Source of the DNA: Hysterangium stoloniferum
Taxonomy: Eukaryota > Basidiomycota > Agaricomycetes > Hysterangiales > Hysterangiaceae
Direction of reading: 5' to 3'
Assembly (NCBI GenBank): GCA_015178975.1
Contig: WHVD01000011.1
Coordinates: 1,396,785-1,460,784 of the forward strand
Length of the DNA: 64,000 nt
Shown: piece after piece, positions 33,650-44,674 of the stretch
How positions within the stretch are numbered: the stretch's first letter is position 1
Layout: every line of letters starts with the position of its first letter
Notes under the pieces: generated by a model
What the model was told of the DNA's origin: nothing
The model's database searches: none
What the model saw: only the letters and a program-made list of their open reading frames with translations
Made by a program: the position numbers and the translations under genes

Positions 33650-34325
33650 ATGTATGCTTACACAAATGCCGCCACTGGCATCTCCCCCTTCTTTGCGAAC
33701 AAAGGTTACAACCCTAACATTTCAGTCCACCCAGAATGTGATCCGGCCTCCACTCACACACAAGAGTTTGTAACTGATCTAGATGAACTCCATTGCAACC
33801 TCCAGCAGTCCATACTTGATGCTCAGGCATTTACCCTGAAATTGGCAGACCCTGATGCTTACATGTACCTGACTTCAAAATTGGTGACCAAGTTTTTGTT
33901 AAAGCTGAGTTCTTTCAGACTACCTGACCCCACCAAAAAGCTTGCTGAAAAATGCCTTGGTCCATATGAGATTATTGTACAAGCTGGCACACATTTATGT
34001 ATTCACCCTTCACCTTCCCAATACCATGTGTGCAGTACACACAGTTTTCCATGTCTCTGTATTAAAACCAGCCTGACTGAATACCATCTCTGATCATATC
34101 CAACCTCCTCCTCCTCCTGTCATCTTTGATGGGAGCCTGAATTTGAAATTGAAGCTGTTCCAGACTCCAAAATCAATCACAGATGATGTGCCTGCAAGTT
34201 ACTCTACCTAGTTAAGTGGTTTGGCTATGAAGGTATAGATGAAGAAACATCTTGGGTCCTAGCCATGAACTTGGAAACACACCTGAAGTTGTTTTAGACT
34301 TTCATACTGCAAATCCAGGAAAGCT
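33650..34325 (+). pseudogene. Chromovirus integrase C-terminus and chromodomain remnant
   Basis: Reads TNAATGISPFFANKGYNP, then VTDLDELHCNLQQSILDAQ, then PTKKLAEKCLGPYEI. These are the integrase C-terminal region of Tf2/Tf1-like chromoviruses. After frame changes it continues with EFEIEAV-like and LVKWFGYEGIDEETSW (chromodomain) coding at about 34140-34290. The reading frame is broken at 34092 and again in the linker. The element continues through a 250-bp tail and a polypurine-type GAGAGGATAC into the family B LTR at 34571, which ties family B LTRs to this chromovirus. Confidence 0.75.
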
Positions 34326-34697
34326 GAGCCCTCTTTTGACCCTCTAACTGCCTTCACTAACCCTAGTACCTTTTCCCCTGGATAATAAAGAAGAAGAAAT
34401 TTTATTATTTCAAATTTTTATATAGGCTCGTTGTGTTTGAAACTTACCTTCCAGATCACATGACCTCTTGACACATGTGTAACCAACATGATTCTTTAAC
34501 ACATATGCATAACCGACAAACTTTATCAAGTTCTAGAGCCTCTTTGGGACTTAGCATAAAGAGAGGATACTGTTACGACTGGAAAACCTGCCAGACTCCA
34601 GGAACTACCCTATAGGCACCTGCATCCTTTATGCACCAGTTATCAGTTTACCAGAGTACCTGCCAGAACTTGGACATCAGACCTGTCCATGCCTGAC

Positions 34698-35127
34698 TGT
34701 CACAAATCGATTATTCTTCGATAAAGTCGAATAATATTCTATTAACTGAACTCGAAAGCCTCATTCGACAAAGTATATATTCACCCTGTCGATGAAGTAA
34801 GAGGCTATTACCAGTCGTGAGAACTCACGGAAGTATTTGTTGAAGAAGTTACGACAAGATAGATTACTAATATCACTAATATACAGATATTTCGACTGAC
34901 TTCCCTCGCTCCTTTTGTAGCCCTTTTATGCTTTTCATCGTATCGTTATGACTATGTTATGAACTAATTATGAAATCATATATGATGTCGAAATGAGACA
35001 TGTTGAAAGAGATTCGATGGTGTCAAATAATGTTCGGTTTTGTCAAGTTAAGTTCGATAGGTCAAAGAGTTGTCGAAAGTTACCTTTGAATGTTTGTGAC
35101 AATATGTGACATGTGACGGTTGTGACA
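34698..35127 (+). repeat. Solo LTR family F with perfect TSD CTGAC
   Basis: A 430-bp TGTCACAAATCG...CGGTTGTGACA sequence flanked by CTGAC at 34693-34697 and 35128-35132. It inserted into the family B LTR. It is rich in TCGA and CG sites and so appears young. Confidence 0.88.
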
Positions 35128-35369
35128 CTGACCTCCATTATCTCATGTACCAGTCACTTGGATCTCATTATTACCAGATTTGGTATTGCATACATTCTAA
35201 AGTCTATATAACCTAGCTAATGTTGTACATACAATCTGGTCAGAAAATCAACTAAGTTTTCAGACTAAATCCTCCCCCAGTTACTTTACATACCCACTCC
35301 ATCTCCATCTCACAATGCTCAACCTTGTCGGAGCCTGTGGGCTTTCCAACTGGTCTTTCAACATCAACC

Positions 35370-35487
35370 TCTGACCTATTGACCTCTGACCAATTGACCT
35401 TTGACCAATTGACCTCTGACCAATTGACCTCTGACCAATTGACCTCTGACCAATTGACCTCTGACCAATTGACCTCTGACCAATCAT
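35370..35487. repeat. 15-bp minisatellite inside LTR
   Basis: Eight near-identical units of CTGACCAATTGACCT. Other family B copies have one or two diverged units at this point (for example 50870-50900 on the opposite strand), so this is a local expansion. It opens long frames in several phases that are not genes. Confidence 0.85.
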
Positions 35488-35641
35488 CTATGCCTGGACT
35501 CCCTGGGTTTCCCATCCACCCATCTGAAGTTGGACACAACAATCTTGTGAGGGTGCAGCCTATAAGCTGAAGCCGAGTCCTATCAGAATATCCACAGGTT
35601 TCTCCAGAAACCCTCCGCTAAGCTTTGCATGACCCTTAACA

Positions 35642-36807
35642 CTTTGACTCATCTTCCACTCATCTTCCACTCATCTTCAACTCCCTCAAATTTATTCAAC
35701 AAACATTTGACTTACATTTGACTTGTCTCATTTTGATGTCATATGTGATTTCATTCATAGGTCATAGTTTAATCATAGTTTAATGAAGAAAGGCATAAAA
35801 GGGCAATGAGAAGGGTGAAGGACCTCAGTCAGAAAATCTGTCCACTGTACATTAGTTGTTTGTATTATTAATCCACTCTCGATCTTATCTTAAGTGATTG
35901 TTGAAACTCTTCAACACTAACATCTGTGTGCTTTTGTGACTGGTATTAGCCTCTCATTTCATCAACAGTTCATCAACAGGGTGAATCTGTTACGACTGTG
36001 TTGCAACCTTTCGCACGCCGACGGTCCCCGATGGTATACTCTCGTTATACATTTTCGACATACAAGATCTCGGACGCCGTCGGTCCCCCGACGCTGACGT
36101 ATGCTCTCCGGTCAATCAAACCCGACTACGCCTTTCTGTCTGGTTATGCTTTGATACGTCCTTTTCATTATATTGATCCGTTCCACTCTATGTTTCACAT
36201 ATGTCTATCTATAGTTGTAGTCCTCGAACTATTTCCTTTTATCGTAACTTCCATTCTCGGTTATCATCGGCCTCCGAACTAATCATAAACTTCCCGTTCC
36301 TAGTCAAGCTTAATGTTAATACCGTTTTCCACCCTTCTCCCCATTAGTACTTTCTAGACGCCTGTTACTTGTATATGAGCCCGCTATAGTTGTAGTTACT
36401 AGGCAATCAGAATATCGACTCAGAATACCCCCATACGTCTGCAGCAGTCTCATACTAGAAGAATCCCCCTTCCGCCTTCGCGTGCACTCACCCACTCTCG
36501 GCCCCGATCCCTTGGCCCGACATTTGACTTGTCCTTCGGTTCCGATCGGTATCTCGCCGAAAGGTTCTTCTTAGGATTTAAGTCTTCGCCTGTCTGAAAT
36601 TTAAGGACAACCTACGGATATTTGCGAGGGCGCAGCACATAAGCTGAAGCCAAGTCCTTCCAATCGGTCCCCGTCGGCCACCGACATTAGTCAGTTTCTA
36701 GTTCTTAACAGAATCTCTACTTCATTGAATGAGGCTTCTGTATTTGGTTTTGTAGAATATATTATGATTATTATTCAACTTAATCGAAGGAAATTCAATT
36801 TGTGTCA
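35642..36807 (-). repeat. Family F LTR in reverse, old copy, split by family A LTR
   Basis: 35642-35987 and 36711-36807 together match the reverse complement of the 430-bp LTR at 34698 (for example TCATCAACAGGGTGAATC, GAAGGAAATTCAATTTGTG), with many CG to TG changes. Its right end TTTGTGTCA lies exactly where the tyrosine-recombinase reading breaks (36808). Confidence 0.7.
35988..36710 (+). repeat. Solo LTR family A with perfect TSD GAATC
   Basis: A 723-bp TGTTACGACTGTG...AGTTCTTAACA sequence with GAATC at 35983-35987 and 36711-36715. It is CG-rich, so a young copy, and nested in the reverse family F LTR. Confidence 0.9.
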
Positions 36808-38910
36808 TAAGAAAAAGGAAGTGCCATGGATGTGAAATGAGTGGCCAAGGCTGTTCCCCATCCCCAGGCCCCAAGGATTGTATTTACCTGCTCAAGTGCC
36901 ACTTTCTTTATAATTGGTTTGATGCCACCTCTGCTGTCTTGCCAGTAAAAAAGAAGGTTGTCAGGTCCAGTTGGGACAATTTGTGACAAATTGATTGATT
37001 AGGGCTTTGATTGGGCAATGTTACGACCGTGTCACAACCCTATCGGTCCCGAGGTTATCGCCACTTATCAATGTTTTCAAGTCACCACTTCGGAAACCAT
37101 CGGCCCCGAAGCTGACGTATGTTTTCACGATGATCAAACTCTGTTTACACCCACATCAAAATAACTCGTATTGTCTGGTTAAACTTTTGATACGTCCCTT
37201 TTATTATGTTGATCCGTTCAATCCTATGTTTCACATATGTCTATCTATATTTGTAGTCCTTGAACTATTTCCTTTTATCGTAATCCCACTCTCGGTTATC
37301 ATTGGCCTCCGAACTAATCATAAACTTCCTGTTCCTGGTCAAGCTTATTGTTAATACCATTTTCCGCCCTTCTCCCTGTTAGTATTTTCTAGACACCTGT
37401 TACTTGTATATGAACCTGCTGTAGTTGTAGTTACTAGGCAATCAGAATATCGACTCAGAATACCCTCATACGTCTGTAACAGTCTCATACTAAGAATCCC
37501 CCTATCTGCCTTCGCGTGCGCTCGCCCACTCCCGGCCCCAACCCCCTTGGCCCGACGCTCAACTTGTCCTTCGGTTCCGATCGGTATCTCGCCGAAAGGA
37601 ACTCTTTAGGATTAGTCTTCACCCGTCCGAAATCTAAGGACACCCACGGATATTTGCGAGGGTGCAGCACATAAGCTGAAGCCAAGTCCTTCCGATCGGT
37701 CCCTGTTGGCCACTGACATTAGTCAGTTTTCAGTTCTTAACAGGCAAACCCCTTGTTGGTCTGCTATAAACACTGATTGGGTCTCCCCAGCTTTGGCTGT
37801 CTTTGCTGATGGCAGGTCCAAATGTGTATAACATTTACCATCATTATCGTGGCTAATCCAGACATCCTTACATTTTAGGTGCTTCCTGGTATTGAATGAT
37901 GCATAGGAGGGTTCTGTGACCTCTCCAAAATGCATCAGTCCCCAAAAGGCACAGGGTGTGACTGCCCAAATGCATGCATCAAAGGTGTTGCTCAAATCTA
38001 AGGTCTTATTTAAGGTGAACAGCATTCCCAGCTTTACTGGGGGCCGGAGAGGTCACTTTTGTGTTACCTTGTAAGTTCTCTAGGCCCTGCAGTGACCAGT
38101 CAATTATTGATAGCTCATTGTCTAATAGTGGTGGTGGTCAACCCTGTGCTAAGTGCCATGCTCTAATTTCCAAGAGATACTTTTGTGTCACACTGACTGA
38201 GACTGTCTCAAATGTAGTTCCAACAGATATGTAGCTCCTCCCCTAGATATGAAGGGTCCACTGCCACCCAAAGTGCAAAGGAGTGCAACAATGGGAAGGA
38301 TGCTGGGAGTCTGTCCAACTCCACCACAGAGAATATGTCACAGAATATGTGAAACTTGCATAAGCCAGCACTGTACCCTTTGGTATCCCACAGTGATGCT
38401 TCCAAGGTGATGGCTGCAAGTAGTTTCAGTACCAGGTGGCCTACCATGGCTGGTGATGGGGTGTTGACCCCTCTCCACTTGAACAGCCTCTCACTGATTG
38501 ACATGGTGGTCTCAGTATTGATGGGACCAGATGTAACTGGATCAATGCTGGTGCCTGTAAAGGTGGGATGAATGGAGCTGATACCATGGCTGGTGCTACA
38601 GTGATTGGATCCACTGTACCAGGTGCCTGGGGGTACCAATCATGGTATGGGTGCATGCCTCTGGAAAACCTTTGAGGAAATTGGCAATATGCCCTTGTGA
38701 GAGGGCATCTGAAATGTTGTGCCATGATGGTACATATTCAGCTTTCAATTGTATTTGATTTGTGGCTAACAGCTTGTAAATCTCCTTGAGTATTATATTC
38801 ATCTCCTTGAGTATTATGTTCATCTCCTTGAGTATCATGTTCATCTCCTTGCTGTGTGATTGGCCCTTGTTCAGAATGGCCACCACTCCACTGTTGTCTG
38901 ACTACACCAA
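36808..38910 (-). pseudogene. Tyrosine-recombinase retroelement 2 (RNase H tail and YR), split
   Basis: From high to low coordinate: an RNase H-like end (SDNSGVVAILNKGQ at about 38890, then AEYVPSWHNISDALSQGH at about 38730); a recombinase N-terminal region (FPLLHSFALWVAVDPSYLG at about 38270); the YR core (FDACIWAVTPCAFWG, DLPSAKTAK at about 37990-37790); and, beyond the solo LTR at 37019-37742, its C-terminal part (LGAWGWGTA, then GHSFHIHGTSFFL). The His-x-x-Arg pair reads His-Ser-Phe-His, so the catalytic Arg is lost (codon CAC at 36832-36834). There are several frameshifts and stops. The C-terminus with the nucleophilic Tyr is cut off by the family F LTR at 36807. A DIRS-type element is the best fit. 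Confidence 0.7.
37019..37742 (+). repeat. Solo LTR family A with perfect TSD GGCAA
   Basis: A 724-bp TGTTACGACCGTG...AGTTCTTAACA sequence with GGCAA at 37014-37018 and 37743-37747. It inserted into the YR gene of retroelement 2, and the coding resumes on both sides. Confidence 0.92.
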
Positions 38911-39760
38911 AAAGGTAGAATGAGCTGGGTTTTGCTGATAAGTTTGTAGGCGTCACTGCACCAGCACCCCATCAGTTGAATTTCGTAATCAGTAAACCCT
39001 GCTTCAGCAGCGGAAGAAGCTGCACCCCTCTGAAACGAGTGACCTGCGAAGTCGGTAGGATCGAAACCAGTGGTGTGGAGGAGGGATCGGAGAGAAGACA
39101 CGAAGAGAGAATACTGGAGGAGGGATCCATCATCATTGCAAAATAGGGGTGAATTAGAAGTGCGTGGGTCTGCGATAAAAAGGTATCTGAGGGCATGCAC
39201 GGCACAAGTGGCGGCAACATAAGTGGTAATGCCCTTCCGAAAGGGGTCAGTTTTGGAGGCAGGGAAAGTGATAGTAATGTGGGAGGGGTTCTCGAAAGTA
39301 GGCAAGAAAGAAATGGCACTTCTGGTCAAGTGAGCAGAAGGATCAAAGGTCTTAAATTTACTCCCCTTCACGGTGAATTCGCCACAGTGTAAGAAACCTG
39401 CAAAAGCCAGTTTAATGGCTGCGTCGATCGTTGCAGCATGGATTGATGAGTGCAGGAAGGAGAACCTAATGAGGCGTTGGAGAATAGGAAGGGTTATAGG
39501 TGCAACGGGATGACGGGCACACTCGCCAAAATAGCGCTTGATGCCCCTGATGACACGCTGGACGAGGGGAGCCTCGACAGCTGTGAAGGAGAGATCTGCG
39601 TCGATGTGGAGAGACTTGAGGTGACCGAGGTATGACTTGATCGTCGATGCTTTGAGTCGCCTGGTGAGCCCGAGATGGGCAACCCATTCAACGATGGCAT
39701 TCTTGTTGGATGGGAGGAAGGATCGATCCTGGTTGAGGAGATGAGGGCGGAGGGTGATGA
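38911..39760 (-). pseudogene. Tyrosine recombinase of DIRS-type retroelement 1
   Basis: Integrates a circular cDNA by site-specific strand exchange in DIRS elements. The N-terminal SAM-like part lies at about 39740-39500 and is read in a shifted frame. The catalytic part is open at 39371-38871 with DPSAHLTRSAISFLP, FPASKTDPFRKG, then AGHSFQRGAASSAAEAG and YEIQLMGCWCSDAYKL. The Arg of His-x-x-Arg has become Gln (CAG at 39030-39032). The frame loses homology right after SDAYKL (about 38937), where the family continues with the YI of the active-site region. There the sequence passes into retroelement 2. Confidence 0.78.
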
Positions 39761-41620
39761 AGTCAATGAATGAACGTTGCCCTGTGGTATATGTTCGTCT
39801 AGTGCTGCTGGCAAGGCCATACCAAAGGAAAAAGGCGACTGATGGGGAGAGGTGAGCATTCGTCTGATATCAACAAGCCGGGGGTTGTTCGAGCAGTTCT
39901 GTTTACACAAAGAAGGGTTAAGAGTAAATAAGTGTGCATATTGAAAGCGAGAGGCAGAGTCAGCAAGGGCATTTGTCTCAGAAGAAAGCCAAGAGGAAGA
40001 GAAGGAGAATCTCAGAAACGATGCTAGCATGGCAATATCACGGACAATGGACATTGCAAAGCATGCTCTGGTGGTCCCCTGTGTGAGTGCAGCGACAATG
40101 GCAGAGTTATCAACATGGAACACAATATGATGGCTGGACCAAAGAGAACCCCAGCGTGTAATGGCCTGGAGAACTGCGTATATCTCCTTGAATTGGATAT
40201 CGTGCTCACGAAAACGACGAGGTATGCGTGCAGAATACCATTGGTTGCCAAATATACCACCAATGCCTTTTCAACCACTGGCATCAGTATACACATGCAG
40301 TGTGGGAAGGGATGGCTGGATGATGGCAATGCCATTCCGGGCATGAGAGAAGGTGTGCCACCACCGAATATCACCCCGAGCGTAAGCTGGTATGTGGCGG
40401 CGTGAGAATGGAGAAGTGAAGGACATAGAGAAGTCAATAAGGCGTCGGATGAATACTCGAGCATGAGGGATAACCTGCACGGAGAACTGGAGGAACCCAA
40501 TGAGTTCCTGAAGTTGCTTCAATGTAAAGGTGGGGGCAATAAGAGCAGCACTGAGAATCTCACGGAGATAGGTCAGTTTATTAGCTGGCAAGCGTGCTTC
40601 CATGGCAATAGTATCAATTTCCAACCCTAGATACTCTAGTGTTGTACATGGCCGGATAGTTTTTTCATGTTGAAATGAGAGGCCGAGTTGGTGGCCAAGT
40701 GCTTGGCACCAATCGATGGTGGCATTAGCAATGGGTAGGGATGTGCCAGGATGAAATATGGGCAGGAAATCATCGAGATAGTGGCAAAGAGCAGCTGGAA
40801 TGTAGCGCACAATGATCCAGTGTAAGGCTTTGGCAAACAGGTTGAATATATAAGGGGCAGAATGCAGGCCGAAAATAAGAACTATCGCGTGATAGAAATT
40901 ATCTTCCCAATGGAAACCGAGGAGATGCCATTGTGATGGAGCGACTGGAATATGATGGAATGCTTCTTTAAGGTTGAGTTTAGCTAAAAGGGTCCCAGGA
41001 CTGAATTGGCGAATGACTTGAAGTGCTGCTTCAAAGGATTTGTAAGTGATAGAGGCTTCGGAATTGGGAATCCCATGGTTGACTGATGACAATGTAGGCC
41101 ATGAAAGGTGGTTGATAAGCCGGAGTTTGGAGCTGCGTTTACACTTAGTGATTCCTAGAGGAGAGCAGTGGAAGTGGGGTAGGGGATGAGTGGGGAACGG
41201 GCTCACAGCATGAAAATTCAATAAAAGCTTGTTAATAAAGGAAGAAACTTCCTGCAGATGCTCAAAGGCTGATGCTAAGTTTTTGCAATATTGCTCATGA
41301 TTGTCACCATTGAAACCAATAAGAGCACCATGTTGTATTATGTGAAGTAATGAAGTGACAAATGTGCGGTCAGGGTAGTCCTGAAGATGGAAGTCCCATG
41401 CATGCAAATTTAGTGGGGAGGAAATGGTGGGGAGCATATGGGGTGATGAGGGTACAAGATTGCAACGGGGATCAGAGTTGGGGTGGAGAGGTGGAAGGGA
41501 GTGCGGAGTAAACAGATCAGGAAAAGGGAGGGGATGCAGGGACGAGTGAGCTGGTGACTGGGTAATTGACGTGCCAAGAGGGCTATGGTGAGGAGATGGC
41601 AAGGTTAATTTCCCCACCAT
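39761..41620 (-). pseudogene. DIRS-type reverse transcriptase - RNase H
   Basis: Copies element RNA into DNA. The open frame from ATG 41620 carries LRLINHLSWP, LLAKLNLKEAFHHIPV, FGLHSAPYIFNLFAKALHW and the catalytic CHYLDDFLPIF. The RNase H domain begins LHVYTDASG and is cut by TGA at 40271. It continues in the same frame with IVFHVDNSAIVAALTQG and SSETNALADSASR at about 40120-39950. A frameshift near 39750 separates it from the recombinase. Gag lies just upstream in the same frame behind a TAG codon. Apart from the TGA the RT core is intact, so decay is moderate. Confidence 0.82.
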
Positions 41621-41630
41621 GCCATGCCCC

Positions 41631-42863
41631 TAAGTGGACTTCTTAGAGGGGCAAGAGGAAGCCCCATGGTCACTACTGTCACAAAGTTTGCATTTGTGGA
41701 CCCAATAGCATTTCTCCCTAAGGCACTTTCAGTAATTGAAGTCTCCGCAAGGTGAAGACTTCGAAGTATCATTTGCAGCGCGAGGGGTGGAAGACTTTCC
41801 TGGCCAAATGTGGGGGTGGCCGAGAAGATACTGACCCTGAAGGTAGGCATCCAGTTCTCCCCAATGGGAGAAATTGCCCCTAGCCATCTCGGCCAAGCAC
41901 TTAGAGTGAAAAGCGAAATGGTAGTTTAATAATGCCATCCAGTCATACTCCAAATACCAGGAGCAGAGCAAAGAGAGGTAGCTTGAAGTGCTGAGGATAA
42001 AGGTAGTTATCGAAGGGGAGGGGGGACCCGAAAGCACATGAGCGTGGAGGATGCTGAAGTAGCGTGAGAGAGGGTAGTAGAGGGACTCAAAATTGGGAAA
42101 ATCCTTTGTTGATGCACATTCTGCTTGCACATATACACCATCCTGAAACTCATAAGAAGGTTTTTTCGGCTTGGTATGAATGCATGTGTCCAGCTTAGCA
42201 AGTTGATTAGGCCAGAAGGAATGCCGGGATAATAGCCAGCAGCATCGTTTCTTCGATATTGGGAAAAAGGGAGATCAAAGAAGATGACGCACCAGAGCTC
42301 GAATGCCCTGATGGAGGCAAGAAACCACCCATCGCTGAAGGTGGAGAGGTGGATTGAAAAGCATAGGGGACTTGCGGGGGGATGGCATGGGTGGGAGGGT
42401 GTAGTGGTGGACCAGAGCCAGGCTGGGAAAGGGGGAGCGGTTGGAGTGGCGCAGTGGAAGGCTGAGGTTGCTGCTGGAGAGATGCAATTTGCAAAGCCAT
42501 GTTCTGGAGGATGGCAAAAAGCTCTGAGTTTGTCGGTGGGGGCTGCACAGCAGATGTGATGGGGGGAGGGGCACGAATCTCGTCAGGATTGGGTGCTGTG
42601 TTGGAGCACTGATGGGGGCCAGAGCCCAAGGGAATGGGATTAGACATTGTGGATTGCGACCTAGGGGTGTAAAGGAAATCAGAAAAATCAGACTCGACGA
42701 ATGGGTCAAGCTCGATATCGGTGGAAGTGCTAGGCAAAGGTCGACTGCGAAGCGCACGAGTAGAGGGAGGTATGGTGGCTTTCTGTTTGTCCTTAGTTTT
42801 AGGTTGCAATGGAAGAAGTGCAGTAGGTAGTTTGGGAGTAGCCAGCTGTTTCCATCCAAACAT
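41631..42863 (-). pseudogene. Gag of DIRS-type retroelement 1
   Basis: The N-terminal half (42863-42207) is Pro/Ser/Gln-rich with a nucleic-acid-binding style tail. The second half (42205-41631) has the aromatic ..DWMALLNYHFAFHSKCL.. segment and a zinc finger C-x3-FN..C..C...H-x-C-x2-C-x4-H-x4-C ending DHGASSCPSKKST, typical of DIRS/Ngaro-type Gags. A frameshift lies at about 42215 and an in-frame TGA at 41729-41731 inside the zinc finger. The ORF closes with TAG, ten bases before the RT start. Confidence 0.7.
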
Positions 42864-43260
42864 GCACTACCGAGGAATCTGCGAAAATATAAGCAGAACT
42901 CGAAGTCTTTGAAGACTATCGAGTGTGGAATTGAGACGAGACGAGATGAGAGAAAGGGAAAACAAGTACCTATTGAGTGCGGAATTGAGAAGAGATGAAA
43001 TGGGGAGTGTGGAACTAGGAATGTGGGATATATAGAATAAAGAACAATGAGATAGAACAAAGAGAAAAGGGAACAAAAGAACAATGAGTGGAGTAAAAAG
43101 TGATCGGGCATTGTTGTCCATATCACGTGCCTCCTTCAGAGAATGTGGACAAATTATTTTTATCCAAATCAGCAATTTTGCTGGTCTGGTCATATGGGTG
43201 TCACTCAGTAAGCAGCTGAAATATCAAAAGTGGCTGCTATACAGCCATCTGGTAAAGATT
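42864..43260. other. Probable 5' end of DIRS-type element
   Basis: GA-rich on the plus strand, with several TGAGAAGAGATG-like direct repeats at about 42910-43000. No gene. It probably contains the leader and terminal sequence of retroelement 1, but inverted or split repeats could not be identified. Confidence 0.35.
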
Positions 43261-44669
43261 GTATAAGCTGACTATACCTTGCAACAAATTAAAAATTGTG
43301 ACTCCATTCTCTATTTTACATGGCTTCCTCTATAATAGCATCTACGGATGGCCTTGCTCCATCTATTACAGCACTCCACACCAACATCATTTACTCTGGG
43401 CCAAAGCTCAGCAAACTCCAGTCCAACTATCAACCATAGCTTCATGCTGCCACTTTATTCCTCACTCTTACTGGTTTCCAGGGCTATGCCAAGGGACTTG
43501 TCCCTCAGCCAGGCCTCGACTGCCCTCATGCTCAGGTTAACTGGGAAAGTAACAACTCCCTTGCTGCCACCCTTATTGCATCCACCCTTGAGGCCTCGGA
43601 ATGGGATTACTGTACATTGACCTGGATCTTGGGGTGAAGGCCTGTTGGGATGCTTTACAACTTCACCACAAGAGTGAGGGACCCATCTGACAGGTCCAAT
43701 TATTGCAGAATGCTCTACTCGCTCAATTTTCCTGCAACACACCTCTACCCACAACCGCTGAAACCATCTGCACTATGGTCAACTGTGCCTATGATATAAG
43801 CAAAATTTCCTGTGACCTTTTTAAATGCATTGCTCTTCTCAATGCTTTGGGCACTGAATTTCAACACCTCTATTCTATCATCACCCATGACATCACCCAA
43901 TCCACAAAATCCAGCCTGTTCACCTCTACCCAACTATGTTCCTACTTAGACAGCAAACAAGCTCTTATGACCCCAGTTAGCAACAAAAATTCCACTGTGG
44001 GTGACTCCATCACTCTCGCCACTGTACCCAAATCCAATACTTCCATTATTTGATCCAATTACAAAAAGCACTGCCATACAGTTGAGGAGTCCAAGCTTGC
44101 CAGGCAACAGAGCAGGGGGGCCAAACCATCGAGGATCATCCATTCACCCCCTATCCCCACTACTCCAACATCAACCCCTAAAGTGAAGATTCCTGTGTGT
44201 ATCCAAGGGGCTGATGGTCGTATTTACATCGTCCTGGACTCTTCCAAATTATCTACCCCAGACCCTGCCTCCACTGACTTTGCAGGACATGTTGCCCCCA
44301 CTTCTGACAGAACACTATCTTCTCCCCTTGTGTTAGAACAGATTGAGTATGAAGGTTGGCTTGTCTTTGAGAAGTTGAGAACTACCATTGATTGGATCAA
44401 GAACAGCCACATACACCCTACAGCATTAAATGCATCAACCATTCAACCACTGTCACAATTGAAATGTACCCCAATTTCCACCAAAATCTATCCCTTGTGG
44501 CTGGACACTGGCGCCACCATACACATATCACCAGATTGAACTGACTTTCTTACCTTCAGGGCCATTACCCCTCACTCCATATGGGGATTGGGAGGTTCTC
44601 TTATCTGGGCCATTGGTATTGGTGACATCAAAATGCATATAGGCCATGGAACATCTATCATACTCCAAG
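43261..44669 (+). pseudogene. Ty1/copia Gag and protease remnant
   Basis: A decayed copia polyprotein. Segments include TTAETICTMVNCAYDISKIS (Gag), a ruined CCHC (SNYKKHCHTVEE at about 44055), then VLEQIEYEGWLVFEKL and the aspartic protease signature LWLDTGATIHISPD at about 44498-44539. A stop follows, then GGSLIWAIGIGDIKM up to ILQDV, where the family I solo LTR is inserted. In copia elements protease precedes integrase, as here. The 5' LTR was not identified. Confidence 0.78.
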
Positions 44670-44674
44670 ATGTG

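Larger units (their letters stand above)
34571..35641 (+). repeat. Family B 3' LTR of the truncated chromovirus, with nested LTR
   Basis: Starts TGTTACGACTGG directly after the purine-rich GAGAGGATAC and ends GACCCTTAACA. It carries the family F LTR at 34698-35127 and an expanded minisatellite at 35370-35487. CTTTG follows, inside a reverse family F LTR. The 5' half of the element is gone, so no matching left TSD is expected. Confidence 0.75.

Noticed and set aside
35252..35570. Repetitive open frames on both strands (NWSEV repeats, SDQLT repeats)
   Set aside because: They are opened by the 15-bp minisatellite inside a family B LTR; no start context and no homology.
42284..43126. Overlapping frames on both strands opposite the DIRS gag
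   Set aside because: Shadows of the Pro/Ser/Gln-rich gag coding; no independent signal.
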